From Bartonella massiliensis (GTDB taxonomy: Bacteria; Pseudomonadota; Alphaproteobacteria; Rhizobiales; Rhizobiaceae), in assembly GCF_902150025.1 (NCBI RefSeq), contig NZ_CABFVS010000017.1, forward strand, positions 1 through 53,061: a stretch of DNA of 53,061 bases, written 5' to 3'. Both the position numbers and the translations under genes were made by a program. A model generated the notes under the pieces. It did not search any database. It saw only the letters and a program-made list of their open reading frames with translations, and was not told the DNA's origin. Positions 20,486-30,219 of the stretch are shown here, one piece after another; position 1 is the first letter of the stretch, and each line of letters opens with the position of its first letter.

Positions 20486-22570
20486 TTACGCGTATTTCTT
20501 TTGAATCTCCAAAGCAACAGCCGAAGGAACAGGCTCGTAATGATCAAACTGCATTGTATACTGTGCACGCCCCTGACTCATAGAGCGAAGAGTATTCACA
20601 TAACCAAACATATTTGCCAAAGGAACCATGGCATTCACAACCGTTGCAATACCGCGTGCCTCAGTTCCCGAAATCTGCCCCCGCCGAGAGTTAAGATCAC
20701 CAATAACATCACCAACATAATCATCTGGCGTAACAACTTCCACCTTCATGATCGGTTCAAGAAGCTGTGCACCAGCCTTCTTTGCGCCATCACGAAAAGC
20801 TGCACGAGCAGCAATTTCAAAGGCCAATACAGAAGAATCAACATCGTGATAGCCACCGTCAATAAGCGTTGCTTTTACACCAAGCATAGGGAACCCTGCA
20901 AGAGGTCCCGACCCCATAACACTCTCAATCCCCTTTTGGACACCTGGAATATATTCTTTAGGAACAGCACCACCAACAATCTTCGACTCAAAAATAAAAT
21001 CATCACCTTCATGCGGTTCAAAAATAATTTTTACACGAGCAAATTGACCAGCACCACCCGATTGTTTCTTATGCGTATAATCGATTTCTGCCATTTTAGT
21101 AATTGATTCACGATAAGCAACCTGCGGCTGCCCAATATTGGCTTCAACCTTAAACTCACGCCGCATACGATCAACAATAATATCAAGATGAAGCTCACCC
21201 ATTCCAGCGATAATAGTTTGTCCCGACTCTTCATCTGACTTAACACGAAATGAAGGATCTTCTGCCGCCAAACGATTAAGAGCAATTCCCATTTTTTCTT
21301 GATCTGCTTTTGTCTTCGGCTCAATAGCAATCTCAATAACAGGCTCTGGAAATTCCATCCGCTCCAAAATAACAGGCTTTAAAGGATCACAAAGCGTATC
21401 ACCTGTTGTTGTTTCCTTAAGACCAGCAAGAGCAACAATATCACCAGCAAATGCTTCCTCTATATCCTCACGAGAATTTGAGTGCATTTGAAGCATACGC
21501 CCTAAACGTTCTTTCTTTTTCTTCACTGTATTCTCAAGAGAAAAACCTTTATGGACTTTACCAGAGTAAATACGACAGAAAGTCAACGAACCAACAAAAG
21601 GATCATTCATAATTTTAAAAGCAAGCATAGATAGCGGAGCATCATCAGAAGACTCACGTGTCGTCTCAGCCTCAGTCTTTACATCGATACCCTTAATAGC
21701 TGGAATATCAATTGGAGAAGGAAGATAAGAAACAACGGCATCTAAAAGCGGCTGAATACCCTTATTCTTAAAAGCAGTACCACAAAGAACAGGATGAAAC
21801 TGAACCTCTACGGTTCCCCTACGAATAAGAGAAACAAGTTGCTCGTTGCTTGGCATAACACCCTCCAAATAAGCCTCTGTCGCAGCCTCATCAACCTCCA
21901 CCGCCATTTCAATCAACTTCTCGCGATACTCTTCAGCTTTTTCCTTTAAATCAGAAGGAATTTCACTGATCACCGCAGAAGCACCAATAGAGCCATCCCA
22001 CTTTAAAGCTTTCATTTCAACAAGATCAACAACACCTTCAAAGTCATTTTCAGCACCAATCGGTAACTGTAAAACAAGCGCCTTAGCTCCCAACCGAGAG
22101 CCAACCATTTCCACACTACGATAGAAATCAGCACCGATCTTATCCATCTTATTAACAAAAACCATGCGAGGCACACGATATTTCTCAGCCTGCCGCCAAA
22201 CAGTTTCTGTCTGAGGCTCCACACCAGCATTGGCATCTAATAACGCTATTGCTCCATCAAGAACACGTAAAGAACGCTCGACTTCAATAGTAAAATCAAC
22301 GTGCCCTGGCGTATCAATAATATTAAAGCGGCGCTTGCGACCATCATGCCCTTCCCAAAAAGTGGTCGTTGCAGCAGATGTAATCGTAATACCGCGCTCC
22401 TGCTCCTGCTCCATCCAATCCATCGTAGAGGCACCATCATGGGTCTCACCGATTTTATGATTCTTACCTGTATAGAACAGAATACGTTCAGTCATTGTGG
22501 TCTTACCGGCATCAATATGCGCCATAATACCAAAATTACGATAATCTTCAATTTTATATTCGCGAGCCAT
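20486..22570 (-). CDS. fusA: Elongation factor G
   Basis: This 694-residue translocase GTPase moves tRNAs and mRNA after peptide transfer, and with RRF it recycles ribosomes. The G domain shows G1 AHIDAGKTT (about residues 17-25), G2 in [16 protein letters not shown]3 DTPGHVDF and G4 NKMDKIGA. Domain II includes [16 protein letters not shown], and domains III to V include [20 protein letters not shown] and [21 protein letters not shown] sequence. The C-terminus ends in [20 protein letters not shown]. It lies in the usual str order rpsL-rpsG-fusA-tuf. Confidence 0.97.
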   Translation of the reverse strand: MAREYKIEDYRNFGIMAHIDAGKTTMTERILFYTGKNHKIGETHDGASTMDWMEQEQERGITITSAATTTFWEGHDGRKRRFNIIDTPGHVDFTIEVERSLRVLDGAIALLDANAGVEPQTETVWRQAEKYRVPRMVFVNKMDKIGADFYRSVEMVGSRLGAKALVLQLPIGAENDFEGVVDLVEMKALKWDGSIGASAVISEIPSDLKEKAEEYREKLIEMAVEVDEAATEAYLEGVMPSNEQLVSLIRRGTVEVQFHPVLCGTAFKNKGIQPLLDAVVSYLPSPIDIPAIKGIDVKTEAETTRESSDDAPLSMLAFKIMNDPFVGSLTFCRIYSGKVHKGFSLENTVKKKKERLGRMLQMHSNSREDIEEAFAGDIVALAGLKETTTGDTLCDPLKPVILERMEFPEPVIEIAIEPKTKADQEKMGIALNRLAAEDPSFRVKSDEESGQTIIAGMGELHLDIIVDRMRREFKVEANIGQPQVAYRESITKMAEIDYTHKKQSGGAGQFARVKIIFEPHEGDDFIFESKIVGGAVPKEYIPGVQKGIESVMGSGPLAGFPMLGVKATLIDGGYHDVDSSVLAFEIAARAAFRDGAKKAGAQLLEPIMKVEVVTPDDYVGDVIGDLNSRRGQISGTEARGIATVVNAMVPLANMFGYVNTLRSMSQGRAQYTMQFDHYEPVPSAVALEIQKKYA

Positions 22571-22594
22571 TATATTTGCCTTAGTTTAAAACTT

Positions 22595-23065
22595 CTACCA
22601 GCGATAGTGAGAAAAAGCACGATTAGCTTCGGCCATACGATGAACATCTTCACGTTTCTTCACAGCAGAACCACGATTATTAGCTGCATCCATCAATTCA
22701 CCAGATAAACGCTCAATCATCGTCGTCTCATTGCGACCACGTGCCGCAGAAATCAACCAACGAATAGCAAGAGCCTGGCGGCGATCAGGACGAACATCAA
22801 CCGGAACTTGATAAGTAGCACCACCAACACGACGCGAACGAACCTCAACATGGGGCGCAACATTCTCCAAAGCCCGATGAAATAACTCCACAGGATCTGC
22901 CTTTACTCTTTTCTCTACAGAATCAAGCGCACCATAAACAATACGCTCTGCAACTGACTTTTTACCATCAAACATAATGGCATTCATAAATTTCATAATA
23001 ACCAAATCACCAAATTTAGGATCCGGATTAATTTCACGCTTTTCTGCTCTATGACGACGGGACAT
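22595..23065 (-). CDS. rpsG: 30S ribosomal protein S7
   Basis: S7 (156 residues) nucleates assembly of the 30S head and contacts E-site tRNA; in E. coli it represses the str operon. It starts [40 protein letters not shown] is the family signature, and [20 protein letters not shown] is the beta arm. The C-terminus ([16 protein letters not shown]) is full length. Autogenous control here would be inference. Confidence 0.97.
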   Translation of the reverse strand: MSRRHRAEKREINPDPKFGDLVIMKFMNAIMFDGKKSVAERIVYGALDSVEKRVKADPVELFHRALENVAPHVEVRSRRVGGATYQVPVDVRPDRRQALAIRWLISAARGRNETTMIERLSGELMDAANNRGSAVKKREDVHRMAEANRAFSHYRW

Positions 23066-23084
23066 CGGCTTTGTCTCTCATATA

Positions 23085-23456
23085 TTATTTTGGACGCTTC
23101 GCGCCATACTTTGAACGACGCTGTTTACGATTCTTAACACCTTGCGTATCAAGCAAACCACGAATGATGTGATAACGAACCCCTGGCAAATCTTTCACAC
23201 GACCACCACGAATCATCACAACAGAGTGCTCTTGAAGGTTATGTCCCTCTCCAGGAATATAACCAATCACTTCAAATCCATTCGTCAAGCGAATCTTAGC
23301 AACCTTACGAAGAGCAGAATTAGGCTTCTTCGGCGTTGTTGTATAAACACGCGTACAAACACCACGCTTTTGTGGATTCGACTGCAAAGCAGGAACCTTA
23401 TTACGTTTAACTGGCGCCACACGCGGCTTGCGAATCAACTGGTTTACGGTAGGCAT
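23085..23456 (-). CDS. rpsL: 30S ribosomal protein S12
   Basis: S12 (123 residues) lies at the decoding centre and controls accuracy and streptomycin response. I choose ATG 23456 ([15 protein letters not shown]), which has AGAGGAAGG upstream; the longer frame to 23537 is not family-like. Lys43 is present ([18 protein letters not shown]), as is the lysine of [13 protein letters not shown]. Both are the ancestral, streptomycin-sensitive residues. It is the first gene of the cluster, about 260 nt downstream of a near-consensus promoter. rpoB and rpoC are not upstream in this window; the neighbour is a divergent xthA-like gene. Confidence 0.97.
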   Translation of the reverse strand: MPTVNQLIRKPRVAPVKRNKVPALQSNPQKRGVCTRVYTTTPKKPNSALRKVAKIRLTNGFEVIGYIPGEGHNLQEHSVVMIRGGRVKDLPGVRYHIIRGLLDTQGVKNRKQRRSKYGAKRPK

Positions 23457-23720
23457 GCAACCTTCCTCTTTTTGATCTACATTTCTTTGTACCCAACCGG
23501 GCTTTTTTATTTTTTTATCCACTCCAACAGAAATCAAAATGGATACCTTATTCTACACACAAAATCGGGCACACCTGCTAAAAACAGCCTACCCGATCAC
23601 AAGCAGAGAAGGCAATAGCCTCTTGCACTAGCATTTGCTTTTAATCTTCTTAACACCCGCTTGAACAATATTTTGGAGCTATCCAAAAAACGATCACTTC
23701 CACATCGGTTATGTTTGTGT

Positions 23721-23749
23721 TTAATAGCGAGAACACAGACATTCGTCAA
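23721..23749 (-). promoter_or_regulatory. Near-consensus sigma70-type promoter of the str-S10-spc-alpha cluster
   Basis: On the minus strand a -35 box TTGACG (23744-23749), a 17-nt spacer and a -10 box TATTAA (23721-23726) are visible. It is the best sigma70-like match I saw in the window. The predicted start at about 23714 would give a leader of roughly 258 nt before rpsL. No other gene lies between it and rpsL. Confidence 0.7.
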
Positions 23750-23833
23750 GAACTAAACAGCAGAAAGTTTTCAAAAATCAAAATAAATTAAATTTTAAAA
23801 CTTTCAATTTGTTTTTGTACCCTTGATAAATCA

Positions 23834-23873
23834 ATTTACCATAGTAATATCGAATTTACCATAGTAATATCGA
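23834..23873. repeat. 20-bp direct repeat upstream of xthA-like gene
   Basis: Two perfect adjacent copies of aatttaccatagtaatatcg occupy 23834-23853 and 23854-23873. On the plus strand TTGATA (23824-23829) is 16 nt from TAATAT (23846-23851), a possible promoter for the exonuclease gene. The duplication copies the -10 box, so a second TAATAT lies at 23866-23871. Confidence 0.75.
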
Positions 23874-23960
23874 CTTAAATAAGAAAACGAACGATAAAAC
23901 ATAATAAAAAATGAATGCAATTAAATTGAATTGAATATTTAACATCTAATGATAAGCGGA

Positions 23961-24743
23961 ATGAAAATAGCAACGTGGAACATTGCCGGAATAAAAGCAC
24001 GACATGAAACATTGTATCAATGGCTACAGCAAAGTCAGCCCGACATAGTTTGTCTGCAGGAAATAAAAAGTATTGATGAAAATTTTCCACGCGATGCAAT
24101 TGAAAATCTAGGTTACCATATAGAAACACACGGACAAAAAAGTTTTAATGGCGTTGCGATTCTTTCTAAAAAAACACCTGATGAAGTAATCCGTCGATTA
24201 CCAGGCAATGATAATGATGAACAAACACGCTACATTGAAGCCGTTTATTCAACAAACAAAGGTGTTGTGCGTATTGCATCTCTCTATTTGCCCAATGGAA
24301 ATCCTATCGAGAGTGAAAAATATGCCTATAAAATGGAATGGATGGAAAGATTATATGCCCATGCAAAATCACTGCTTACCTATGAAGAGCCTCTTATTTT
24401 AGCAGGTGATTACAATGTCATCCCCGCCCCATTAGATGCAAAAAAACCTCAAGAATGGAAGCAAGATGCCTTGTTCCTTCTACAAACAAGAAAAGCATTC
24501 CAACGTATTCTTCATTTAGGTCTTTACGATGCTATCCGGAATGTTACCGATGCCCCCTCCTTTAGTTTCTGGGATTTTCAAGCGGCTGCTTGGCCTAAAA
24601 ATAATGGGATTCGCATTGATCATTTACTCTTATCACCAGAAGCTGTTGATCACCTTATTTGTGCTCATAGTCAAGCAGAAGTAAGGGGATATCAAAAAAC
24701 ATCAGACCATGTTCCTGTTTGGATTCATCTTAATGTCAATTAA
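23961..24743 (+). CDS. xthA: Exodeoxyribonuclease III (AP endonuclease)
   Basis: This Mg-dependent enzyme of base excision repair cuts abasic sites and degrades 3' ends. It belongs to the DNase I-like fold. The metal and catalytic residues appear in MKIATWNIAGIKAR (Asn), VCLQEIKSID (Glu), LAGDYNVIP (Asp, Asn), IRIDHLLLS (Asp) and KTSDHVPVWI (His). I prefer ATG 23961, where family homology begins, giving 260 residues; an in-frame ATG at 23949 adds four residues, and neither has a strong ribosome site. It stands alone, divergent from rpsL. Bacteria often carry two paralogues, so which one this is remains open. Confidence 0.93.
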   Translation: MKIATWNIAGIKARHETLYQWLQQSQPDIVCLQEIKSIDENFPRDAIENLGYHIETHGQKSFNGVAILSKKTPDEVIRRLPGNDNDEQTRYIEAVYSTNKGVVRIASLYLPNGNPIESEKYAYKMEWMERLYAHAKSLLTYEEPLILAGDYNVIPAPLDAKKPQEWKQDALFLLQTRKAFQRILHLGLYDAIRNVTDAPSFSFWDFQAAAWPKNNGIRIDHLLLSPEAVDHLICAHSQAEVRGYQKTSDHVPVWIHLNVN

Positions 24744-24862
24744 GAAAGTACAGCCCTCATTTTATGAGATAACAAAAAAAATCCACTCAGAAAAATAACT
24801 ATGCTACACCATACAAACAATATATTCTAAGTAATTAAAAAATAAATGAATGGAGGACATAA

Positions 24863-25768
24863 ATGAAGAAATCATTATTAATGTTTGTTGCAGCAGCAAC
24901 CATTGGGTTTACAAGTGTTGCACATGCTGGAGACGATACCCTTGAAAAAATAAAACGAACAGGGGAAATCACTTTAGGAGTCCGTGAATCATCGGGATTG
25001 GCCTATGCCCTTGGTAATAATAAATATGTAGGTTTTCACACAGAAATGGCAGAACGTATCATTCATGATATCTCAAAAAAAATTGGTAAACCAATTAAAA
25101 TCCATTATCTTCCCATCACTTCTCAAAATAGAATTCCTCTCTTAAAAAATAAAACCTATGATTTTGAGTGCGGCTCAACGACAAATGATATTGCCCGCAG
25201 TAAAGAAGCAGCATTTGCTTATACAACATACGTTGAAGAGGTTAGGATTGCTGTTAAGAAAAACTCCAACATTAAATCTCTTAATGATTTAAATGGAAAA
25301 ACGGTTGCAACAACCACCGGTACGACATCAGTTCAACTTATTCGTAAAAATAAACGTGCAAAAAACATTCATTTTAAGGTTGTCAAAGGAAAGGATCACG
25401 GAGATAGCTTCTTATTGCTCGAATCGGGTCGTGCCGATGCATTTGTTATGGATGCCTCAATTCTTGCTGGACATATTGCAAAATCAAAAAATCCATCTGA
25501 TTATGTCATTCTTGATACCGTACTGTCAGTCGAACCCATCGCCTGCATGCTTAGATTACATGACAAAAAATTTGAACAAGCAATCAACGATAGTATTCTC
25601 CGTCAAATTAAAGACGAATCACTTGAACAGCTTTACAATAAGTGGTTTATGAAACCGATTCCACCTGCTAATACTGTGATGAACCTTCCCTTATCAAAAC
25701 AGACAAGATACGCTTGGGAACACCCAAACAATAAGCCGCGGGAAAGCTACACAGAAAAAGATTTATAA
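24863..25768 (+). CDS. gltI: Glutamate/aspartate ABC transporter, periplasmic binding protein
   Basis: This secreted solute receptor of 301 residues binds acidic amino acids and delivers them to the GltJK channel. A signal peptide ends at about VAHAGDD. ITLGVRESSGLAYALGNNKY, LPITSQNRIPLLKNKTYDF and ECGSTTNDIARSKEAAF match E. coli GltI closely. AKDHGDSF-type (VKGKDHGDSFLLLESGRADA) and CMLR segments and the C-terminal KWFMKPIPP also match. The ATG follows TGGAGGAC. It leads a gltI-J-K-L group and is separated from gltJ by a hairpin. Confidence 0.92.
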   Translation: MKKSLLMFVAAATIGFTSVAHAGDDTLEKIKRTGEITLGVRESSGLAYALGNNKYVGFHTEMAERIIHDISKKIGKPIKIHYLPITSQNRIPLLKNKTYDFECGSTTNDIARSKEAAFAYTTYVEEVRIAVKKNSNIKSLNDLNGKTVATTTGTTSVQLIRKNKRAKNIHFKVVKGKDHGDSFLLLESGRADAFVMDASILAGHIAKSKNPSDYVILDTVLSVEPIACMLRLHDKKFEQAINDSILRQIKDESLEQLYNKWFMKPIPPANTVMNLPLSKQTRYAWEHPNNKPRESYTEKDL

Positions 25769-25781
25769 AATTCGAAAAAAG

Positions 25782-25808
25782 AACCACACTCTTTAGTTGA
25801 GTGTGGTT
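25782..25808 (+). terminator. Perfect 10-bp hairpin between gltI and gltJ
   Basis: The stem AACCACACTC / GAGTGTGGTT has a 7-nt loop and is followed by T-rich sequence (tatattttag). It starts 14 nt after the gltI stop. It probably ends or reduces transcription past gltI, or protects its mRNA, so that binding protein is made in excess over the permease subunits. The role is inferred. Confidence 0.75.
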
Positions 25809-25905
25809 TATATTTTAGTTCACTTTTTAACAAATTCTACCTATGTAGATACACTTGGATTTATTGTTCTATCTGTGAATGACTAATTTAAGGGAATATC
25901 AATTA

Positions 25906-26658
25906 ATGGACTTTTCTTTTCTTTGTAGAGATGACCTTACGCAAACACTGGTAATGGGATGTTTGGGGACTCCCGGTGTGAGTCATACTTATCTAGATAC
26001 ACTTCTCGATGGCTTAAAAAATACGGTTATATTGTCTATCACCTCACTGATATTAGCCCTATTTTGTGGTGTTATTATAGGAACAATGCGCACTTTACCC
26101 AAAACATCCATCATCAATTGTGTATTTCGCACTATCGGTGCTATTTGGGTGGAGATCATGCGTAACATTCCCCTCCTTGTACAAGTATTTTTGTGGTATT
26201 TCGTTGTTCCTAAAATTTATCCACCAGCGATGAAATTTTCCCCGATTCTCTTAGTAACATGCGCGTTAGGATTCTTTACATCAGCACGCATTGCAGAACA
26301 GGTTCGTTCAGGCATTGAAGCAATTCCTTCAGGACAACGCTATGCTGCAATGGCAATGGGGTTTACGACTTATCAAACTTATCGCTATATCCTATTACCG
26401 CGTGCTATGCGTGCAATTATGCCGCCGCTTACTTCAGAAGCAATGGGCATTGTGAAGAATTCATCTATAGCATTCGCCGTTTCAATCAATGAGCTCATGC
26501 AGTTTCAATACCAAGCAATTGAAGAAATAAGCCATGTTTACGAAAACTATTTGCTTGTTACGATTCTTTATATTCTTATCGCCTTATTCGTATTCATTGT
26601 GATGACAATCATTGAACAAATACTCAAAATTCCTAATTTTCAAACAAAGGGAAATTGA
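25906..26658 (+). CDS. gltJ: Glutamate/aspartate ABC transporter, permease GltJ
   Basis: This inner-membrane permease subunit belongs to the HisM family. I choose ATG 25906, preceded by AAGGGA, giving 250 residues; the frame opens 27 nt earlier. About five to six membrane segments are seen. Conserved parts include RNIPLLVQVFLWYFVVPKIY, FTSARIAEQVRSGIEAIPSG and the EAA loop region ASIAMGFTTYQTYRYILLPR-like (QRYAAMAMGFTTYQTYRYIL). TSEAMGIVKNSSIAFAVSIN follows. It is adjacent to gltK with 2 nt between them. Confidence 0.92.
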   Translation: MDFSFLCRDDLTQTLVMGCLGTPGVSHTYLDTLLDGLKNTVILSITSLILALFCGVIIGTMRTLPKTSIINCVFRTIGAIWVEIMRNIPLLVQVFLWYFVVPKIYPPAMKFSPILLVTCALGFFTSARIAEQVRSGIEAIPSGQRYAAMAMGFTTYQTYRYILLPRAMRAIMPPLTSEAMGIVKNSSIAFAVSINELMQFQYQAIEEISHVYENYLLVTILYILIALFVFIVMTIIEQILKIPNFQTKGN

Positions 26659-26660
26659 AT

Positions 26661-27377
26661 ATGATAAATTTCATAAGCTCTCAGTTTGGACTTTATTTTC
26701 CTTTCAACTTTTCTGACTTTGATTTTTCCTTTTTTACCTTTGATGTATTTCGTGCTTACATTTTATCAGGTTTGCTCTTTAGCGTTTTTCTAACTCTTTT
26801 TGCAACGGTATTAGGATTTATTTTCGGCACATTTTTGGCAATGATGCGCCTTTCTTCCATAAAACTTCTTTCTTGGTTTGCAATCGTTTACATAACCGCT
26901 ATGCGTTCAATACCGCTTGTAATGGTTATCTTATGGTTTTTTGTGCTTCTGCCTTTTTTAACCGGTACCTCCATCGGTGCCAATAAATCAGCACTCATTA
27001 CCTTTACCGTATTTGAAACAGCCTACTTTGCTGAAATTATGCGTGCTGGTATCAATTCAGTTTCGCAAGGACAAAAATATGCGGGACAGGCTCTTGGAAT
27101 GACATATTGGCAAAGTATGTATATTGTTATTCTTCCTCAAGCTTTTAGAGATATGCTTCCAGTCTTTTTAACCCAAGTCATTATCCTCTTTCAGGATACA
27201 ACCCTTGTTTATGCCATCAGCGGTCATAGCCTTTTGAATGGCTTTGATATTGCTGCTAATAATTTTGGTGTAAAGCAAGAAGCTTATATCTTAGCAGCTA
27301 TTTTCTATTTTGTGATCTGTTTTACACTGTCACAAATCGTTTTATATTTACAAAAAAAAGTATCCATTATTCGCTAA
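26661..27377 (+). CDS. gltK: Glutamate/aspartate ABC transporter, permease GltK
   Basis: The second permease subunit, 238 residues from ATG 26661, has AAAGGGA upstream; a TTG six bases earlier is a less likely start. It has a transmembrane HisM-type fold with [40 protein letters not shown] and the EAA-loop region [20 protein letters not shown]. It pairs with GltJ to form the channel. The gene order J-K-L matches E. coli. Confidence 0.92.
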   Translation: MINFISSQFGLYFPFNFSDFDFSFFTFDVFRAYILSGLLFSVFLTLFATVLGFIFGTFLAMMRLSSIKLLSWFAIVYITAMRSIPLVMVILWFFVLLPFLTGTSIGANKSALITFTVFETAYFAEIMRAGINSVSQGQKYAGQALGMTYWQSMYIVILPQAFRDMLPVFLTQVIILFQDTTLVYAISGHSLLNGFDIAANNFGVKQEAYILAAIFYFVICFTLSQIVLYLQKKVSIIR

Positions 27378-27388
27378 CGGGGAAAAAA

Positions 27389-28135
27389 ATGTCTACGCAT
27401 ATGATCGAAATAAAAAATGTTTCTAATTGGTATGGCGAAGTTCAAGTTCTTAAAAACTGTACAACCAACATTAATAAAGGAGAAGTGGTTGTCATTTGTG
27501 GACCATCAGGATCCGGAAAATCAACGCTTATTAAAACCATTAACGCTCTCGTTCCTTTTCAGAAAGGTGAAATTTGGATTAATGGAACACCAGTGCATTC
27601 AAAACAAACGAATCTGCCTAAATTGCGAAGTCAGGTGGGGATGGTATTTCAACACTTTGAGCTTTTTCCCCATTTATCTGTCACAGAAAATTTGACAATT
27701 GCACAAATCAAAGTTCTAAAACGCAGCAAAAAAGAAGCGCTTGAACGTGGTTTATTATATCTTGAACGCGTTGGACTGACCGAGCATAAAGATAAATATC
27801 CTGGTCAGCTTTCCGGAGGGCAACAACAACGTGTTGCTATTGCACGTGCTTTAACCATGGATCCGCACGTTATGCTTTTTGATGAGCCAACATCTGCTCT
27901 AGATCCTGAAATGGTAGGTGAAGTACTCGATGTCATGATCAGTTTAGCAGAAGAAGGCATGACGATGATTTGTGTAACACACGAAATGGGCTTTGCACAA
28001 AAAGTCTCAGAGCGTGTTATCTTCATAGATCAAGGAACAATTCTTGAAGACTGTTTATCTAAAGAATTCTTTTCTCATCCGCAAGAAAGAACACCAAGAG
28101 CGCAAGAATTTTTATCTAAAATCCTAAGTCATTAG
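27389..28135 (+). CDS. gltL: Glutamate/aspartate ABC transporter, ATP-binding protein
   Basis: This 248-residue ATPase energises uptake. Walker A is [10 protein letters not shown], the Q-loop lies in [15 protein letters not shown], the signature is [15 protein letters not shown], Walker B is [14 protein letters not shown], and the H-loop is CVTHEMGFA. The ATG has GGGGA nine bases upstream and follows gltK by 11 nt. It closes the importer group; no clear terminator was found before the pseudogene at 28257. Confidence 0.93.
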   Translation: MSTHMIEIKNVSNWYGEVQVLKNCTTNINKGEVVVICGPSGSGKSTLIKTINALVPFQKGEIWINGTPVHSKQTNLPKLRSQVGMVFQHFELFPHLSVTENLTIAQIKVLKRSKKEALERGLLYLERVGLTEHKDKYPGQLSGGQQQRVAIARALTMDPHVMLFDEPTSALDPEMVGEVLDVMISLAEEGMTMICVTHEMGFAQKVSERVIFIDQGTILEDCLSKEFFSHPQERTPRAQEFLSKILSH

Positions 28136-28256
28136 CCATTATATTATCATAAAAAGCTATCTCTACTATACAATTGGACATAAAGAAGAAAAATTTAATA
28201 ACAGATGAGAGAATATAAAAAATATTATGATCAGATATTTTTAAAATTGTTATTTT

Positions 28257-29174
28257 TTAAATATCAGCAGCCAGTGAAATTGCTGTACGTTTCTCAAATT
28301 CATTACAAAGAGTAAAAGCCTTCTCTTGCAAAGGTTGAATCTATTTTTTGTCTTTTACATTAGCTTTTTCATAGGCAGCAGTTAACATTTCCGTACTGCG
28401 AATGATCTTTTCTTCTTGAAGAAGTATATTTCCAAGCATCGCTTGGGCGGAAGGATTTCTTTTTTGCTGAAAGTTGAAATCATCATGCTGCTTATATAAG
28501 AGTTTTTCCTTTCCCTCGCCCTCTAAAAATATTTTTCCTAAATAATACTGAGCTTTAGGATTTTCATAGTTCACTGCAGCTTGCGTATCAAGACAAGCGA
28601 CATAAGAAGGATTAGGTTTTACAGATGATTGAGGAATACTTTTTTATATATCCCGCAAGTTTAACCAATGCGTCAGAAACATAACTTTTATCCTCTGAGC
28701 CAAGATCAGCACCTTTTTCAACGATATATGGCAAAAAAATAATAGGCCTTATAATCATCCTTTAGGAATAGCATCACCATTTGCATAGATAGAGCCAAGT
28801 TTCCAATTCGCACCAATATGGCCTCTTTTAGCAGCACAATATAATGCTGAAATAGCCTGATGTATATGCCTATTTTTATAAGCAAACATACCATCTTTTA
28901 AAAAATAAAATGAACCATCATTTACTTCCTACAAACTATTAACATCTATTACATAAACAGTCGAAAGAAATCCGCCTAAAGTTACGACAATCGTAGCTTT
29001 TTTCCTTGCTCTGGAATCTCTTAACCATTTCCCCCTCCCACTCTGAATGTTAATTGCTCTCTCTGTTACAAATTTCTTTGTAAACCTTTCAATTCTTCTT
29101 CTTTGTAATAGAGATTCTAAAGTAAAATTTTTAAAAGAAAAGACAAATAAATAAAAACAATCAAAACTATTCAA
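28257..29174 (-). pseudogene. Decayed Sel1-repeat gene resembling exoR
   Basis: Read on the minus strand, the pieces reconstruct one protein. A basic signal-peptide-like start (RARKKATIVVTLGGFL) runs to an amber codon at 28931. In the same frame come HQAISALYCAAKRGHIGANW and KLGSIYANGDAIPK. A shift near 28757 leads to DDYKAYYFFA, another near 28725 to IVEKGADLGSEDKSY, and another near 28645 to IPQSSVKPNPSYVACLD. The next piece is NPKAQYYLGKIFLEGEGKEK, then NPSAQAMLGNILLQEE. After a second amber at about 28339 the last piece is IQPLQEKAFTLCNEFEKRTA. The Sel1 repeats and the piece order fit ExoR, the periplasmic inhibitor of the ExoS/ChvI system. The upstream boundary is uncertain. It is certainly broken; the exoR identity is moderately sure. 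Confidence 0.7.
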
Positions 29175-29464
29175 TAAAATTAAGCGTTTATTTTTATAGA
29201 CAACAATTTGATTTTTAAATACAAATCATCACTCTAGATTTTATAACATATTCTTTAACGTTATAGGATTGTCTTATCTTTAAAGTTTATATGAATGCGT
29301 AAAAATCACTCAATAACATAACCTGCGCACTGAACAGAATTTTGAAAACAGAGGGAACATATGTTGAATAATAAAAATTTAAATACAAAAAATAACATAA
29401 AAAATAGATAAATATAATGATGATCGTTAAGCGATGACTTCATAACTGCCTTTATAACTTTACA
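29175..29464. other. AT-rich intergenic stretch, no feature seen
   Basis: I see no supported reading frame, RNA gene or strong hairpin here. The stretch separates the exoR-like pseudogene from the integrase relics that follow. Confidence 0.5.
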
Positions 29465-29775
29465 ACAAATTGATTTATAATCATAATTTACTGTCTTGTA
29501 TGTTGAGTAGTATCCCGAATATTGTAAGATTTTCTTATTTCAAATCTGTATATGTTAAATCAATCAAAATCACTTGGCTGGCACGTCACAAGCTGGGTGG
29601 ATCATATGGGTAAAACTGTATAAGAAAGGACTAAAAATGGCTCTTCCGTCTTAAATGCCAAGATCTGTTACAACATTCTAGGGCTGGCACAAGTGTACAA
29701 TAGTGCCGGATTACTTTTTCATAAGCGTAAAGATGGTGCTGCTCAATAGCTTTATCGTTATTCATTAACAATGAA
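29465..29775 (+). pseudogene. Integrase relic C with upstream module
   Basis: The upstream module is well preserved: 'gatttataatcataatttactgtcttg', 'gtaagattttcttatttcaaa', 'aaatcaatcaaaatcacttg', 'ggtggatca', then 'gtataagaaagga' and ATG at 29637. The coding part has small insertions and deletions: 'aatgccaagatctgttacaacatt', 'gtgccggattac', 'cataagcgtaaagatggtgctgctcaat', then a stop at the Trp position. Homology fades at about 29775. It corresponds to the first 50 to 60 codons of the integrase. Confidence 0.75.
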
Positions 29776-29869
29776 GTTTCTCATCCCCATCAATCCATAA
29801 ACAATCTAGTTTTTTCGCTAAATTCTCACTACTGGTTATTTCACACGCTTTGATTAATAAATAATATAT

Positions 29870-30090
29870 TGATTTATAAAGATATAATGATCATTTTTAA
29901 TATGATTTATACTCCCGATATAGAAAGATTCCTTTTCCCTTTCATACTGAAGCAATTAAAATCACTTGCACATAAGCGATAAGCAGGGTTTGCGGATAAA
30001 CTTAAAAGAGAATCTAAAATACCTCTAACAAACATACTCAAATAGAAAAGCTATCACAACATGGGAGACTAGAAAATCTAAGCGACCTAC
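29870..30090 (+). pseudogene. Integrase relic D, strongly decayed
   Basis: The module can still be followed: 'tgatttataaagatataatgatc', 'cccgatatagaaagattccttttccctttca', 'aagcaattaaaatcacttgca', 'ataagcgataagcaggg', 'gataaacttaaaagagaatctaaaat', then 'tctaacaaacatactcaaatag' in place of the gene start. Only some 20 codons of integrase origin are recognisable. It lies between relics C and E in the same orientation. Confidence 0.5.
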
Positions 30091-30219
30091 CCGCTTGCGC
30101 CTTAGCTCTACAAGTAAGATTTCTCCCAAATATTCACCACTTCCTAACAAAAATACCACATGTGAAGTTTTATATGCCTTATTTCCCTAAATAATAATGT
30201 CTTCCAGTAACAAATCAAC

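Noticed and set aside
23490..23520. A CCC-N4-GGG stem followed by T-rich DNA on the plus strand upstream of rpsL.
   Set aside because: There is no plus-strand transcript to end here, and the stem is only 3 bp.
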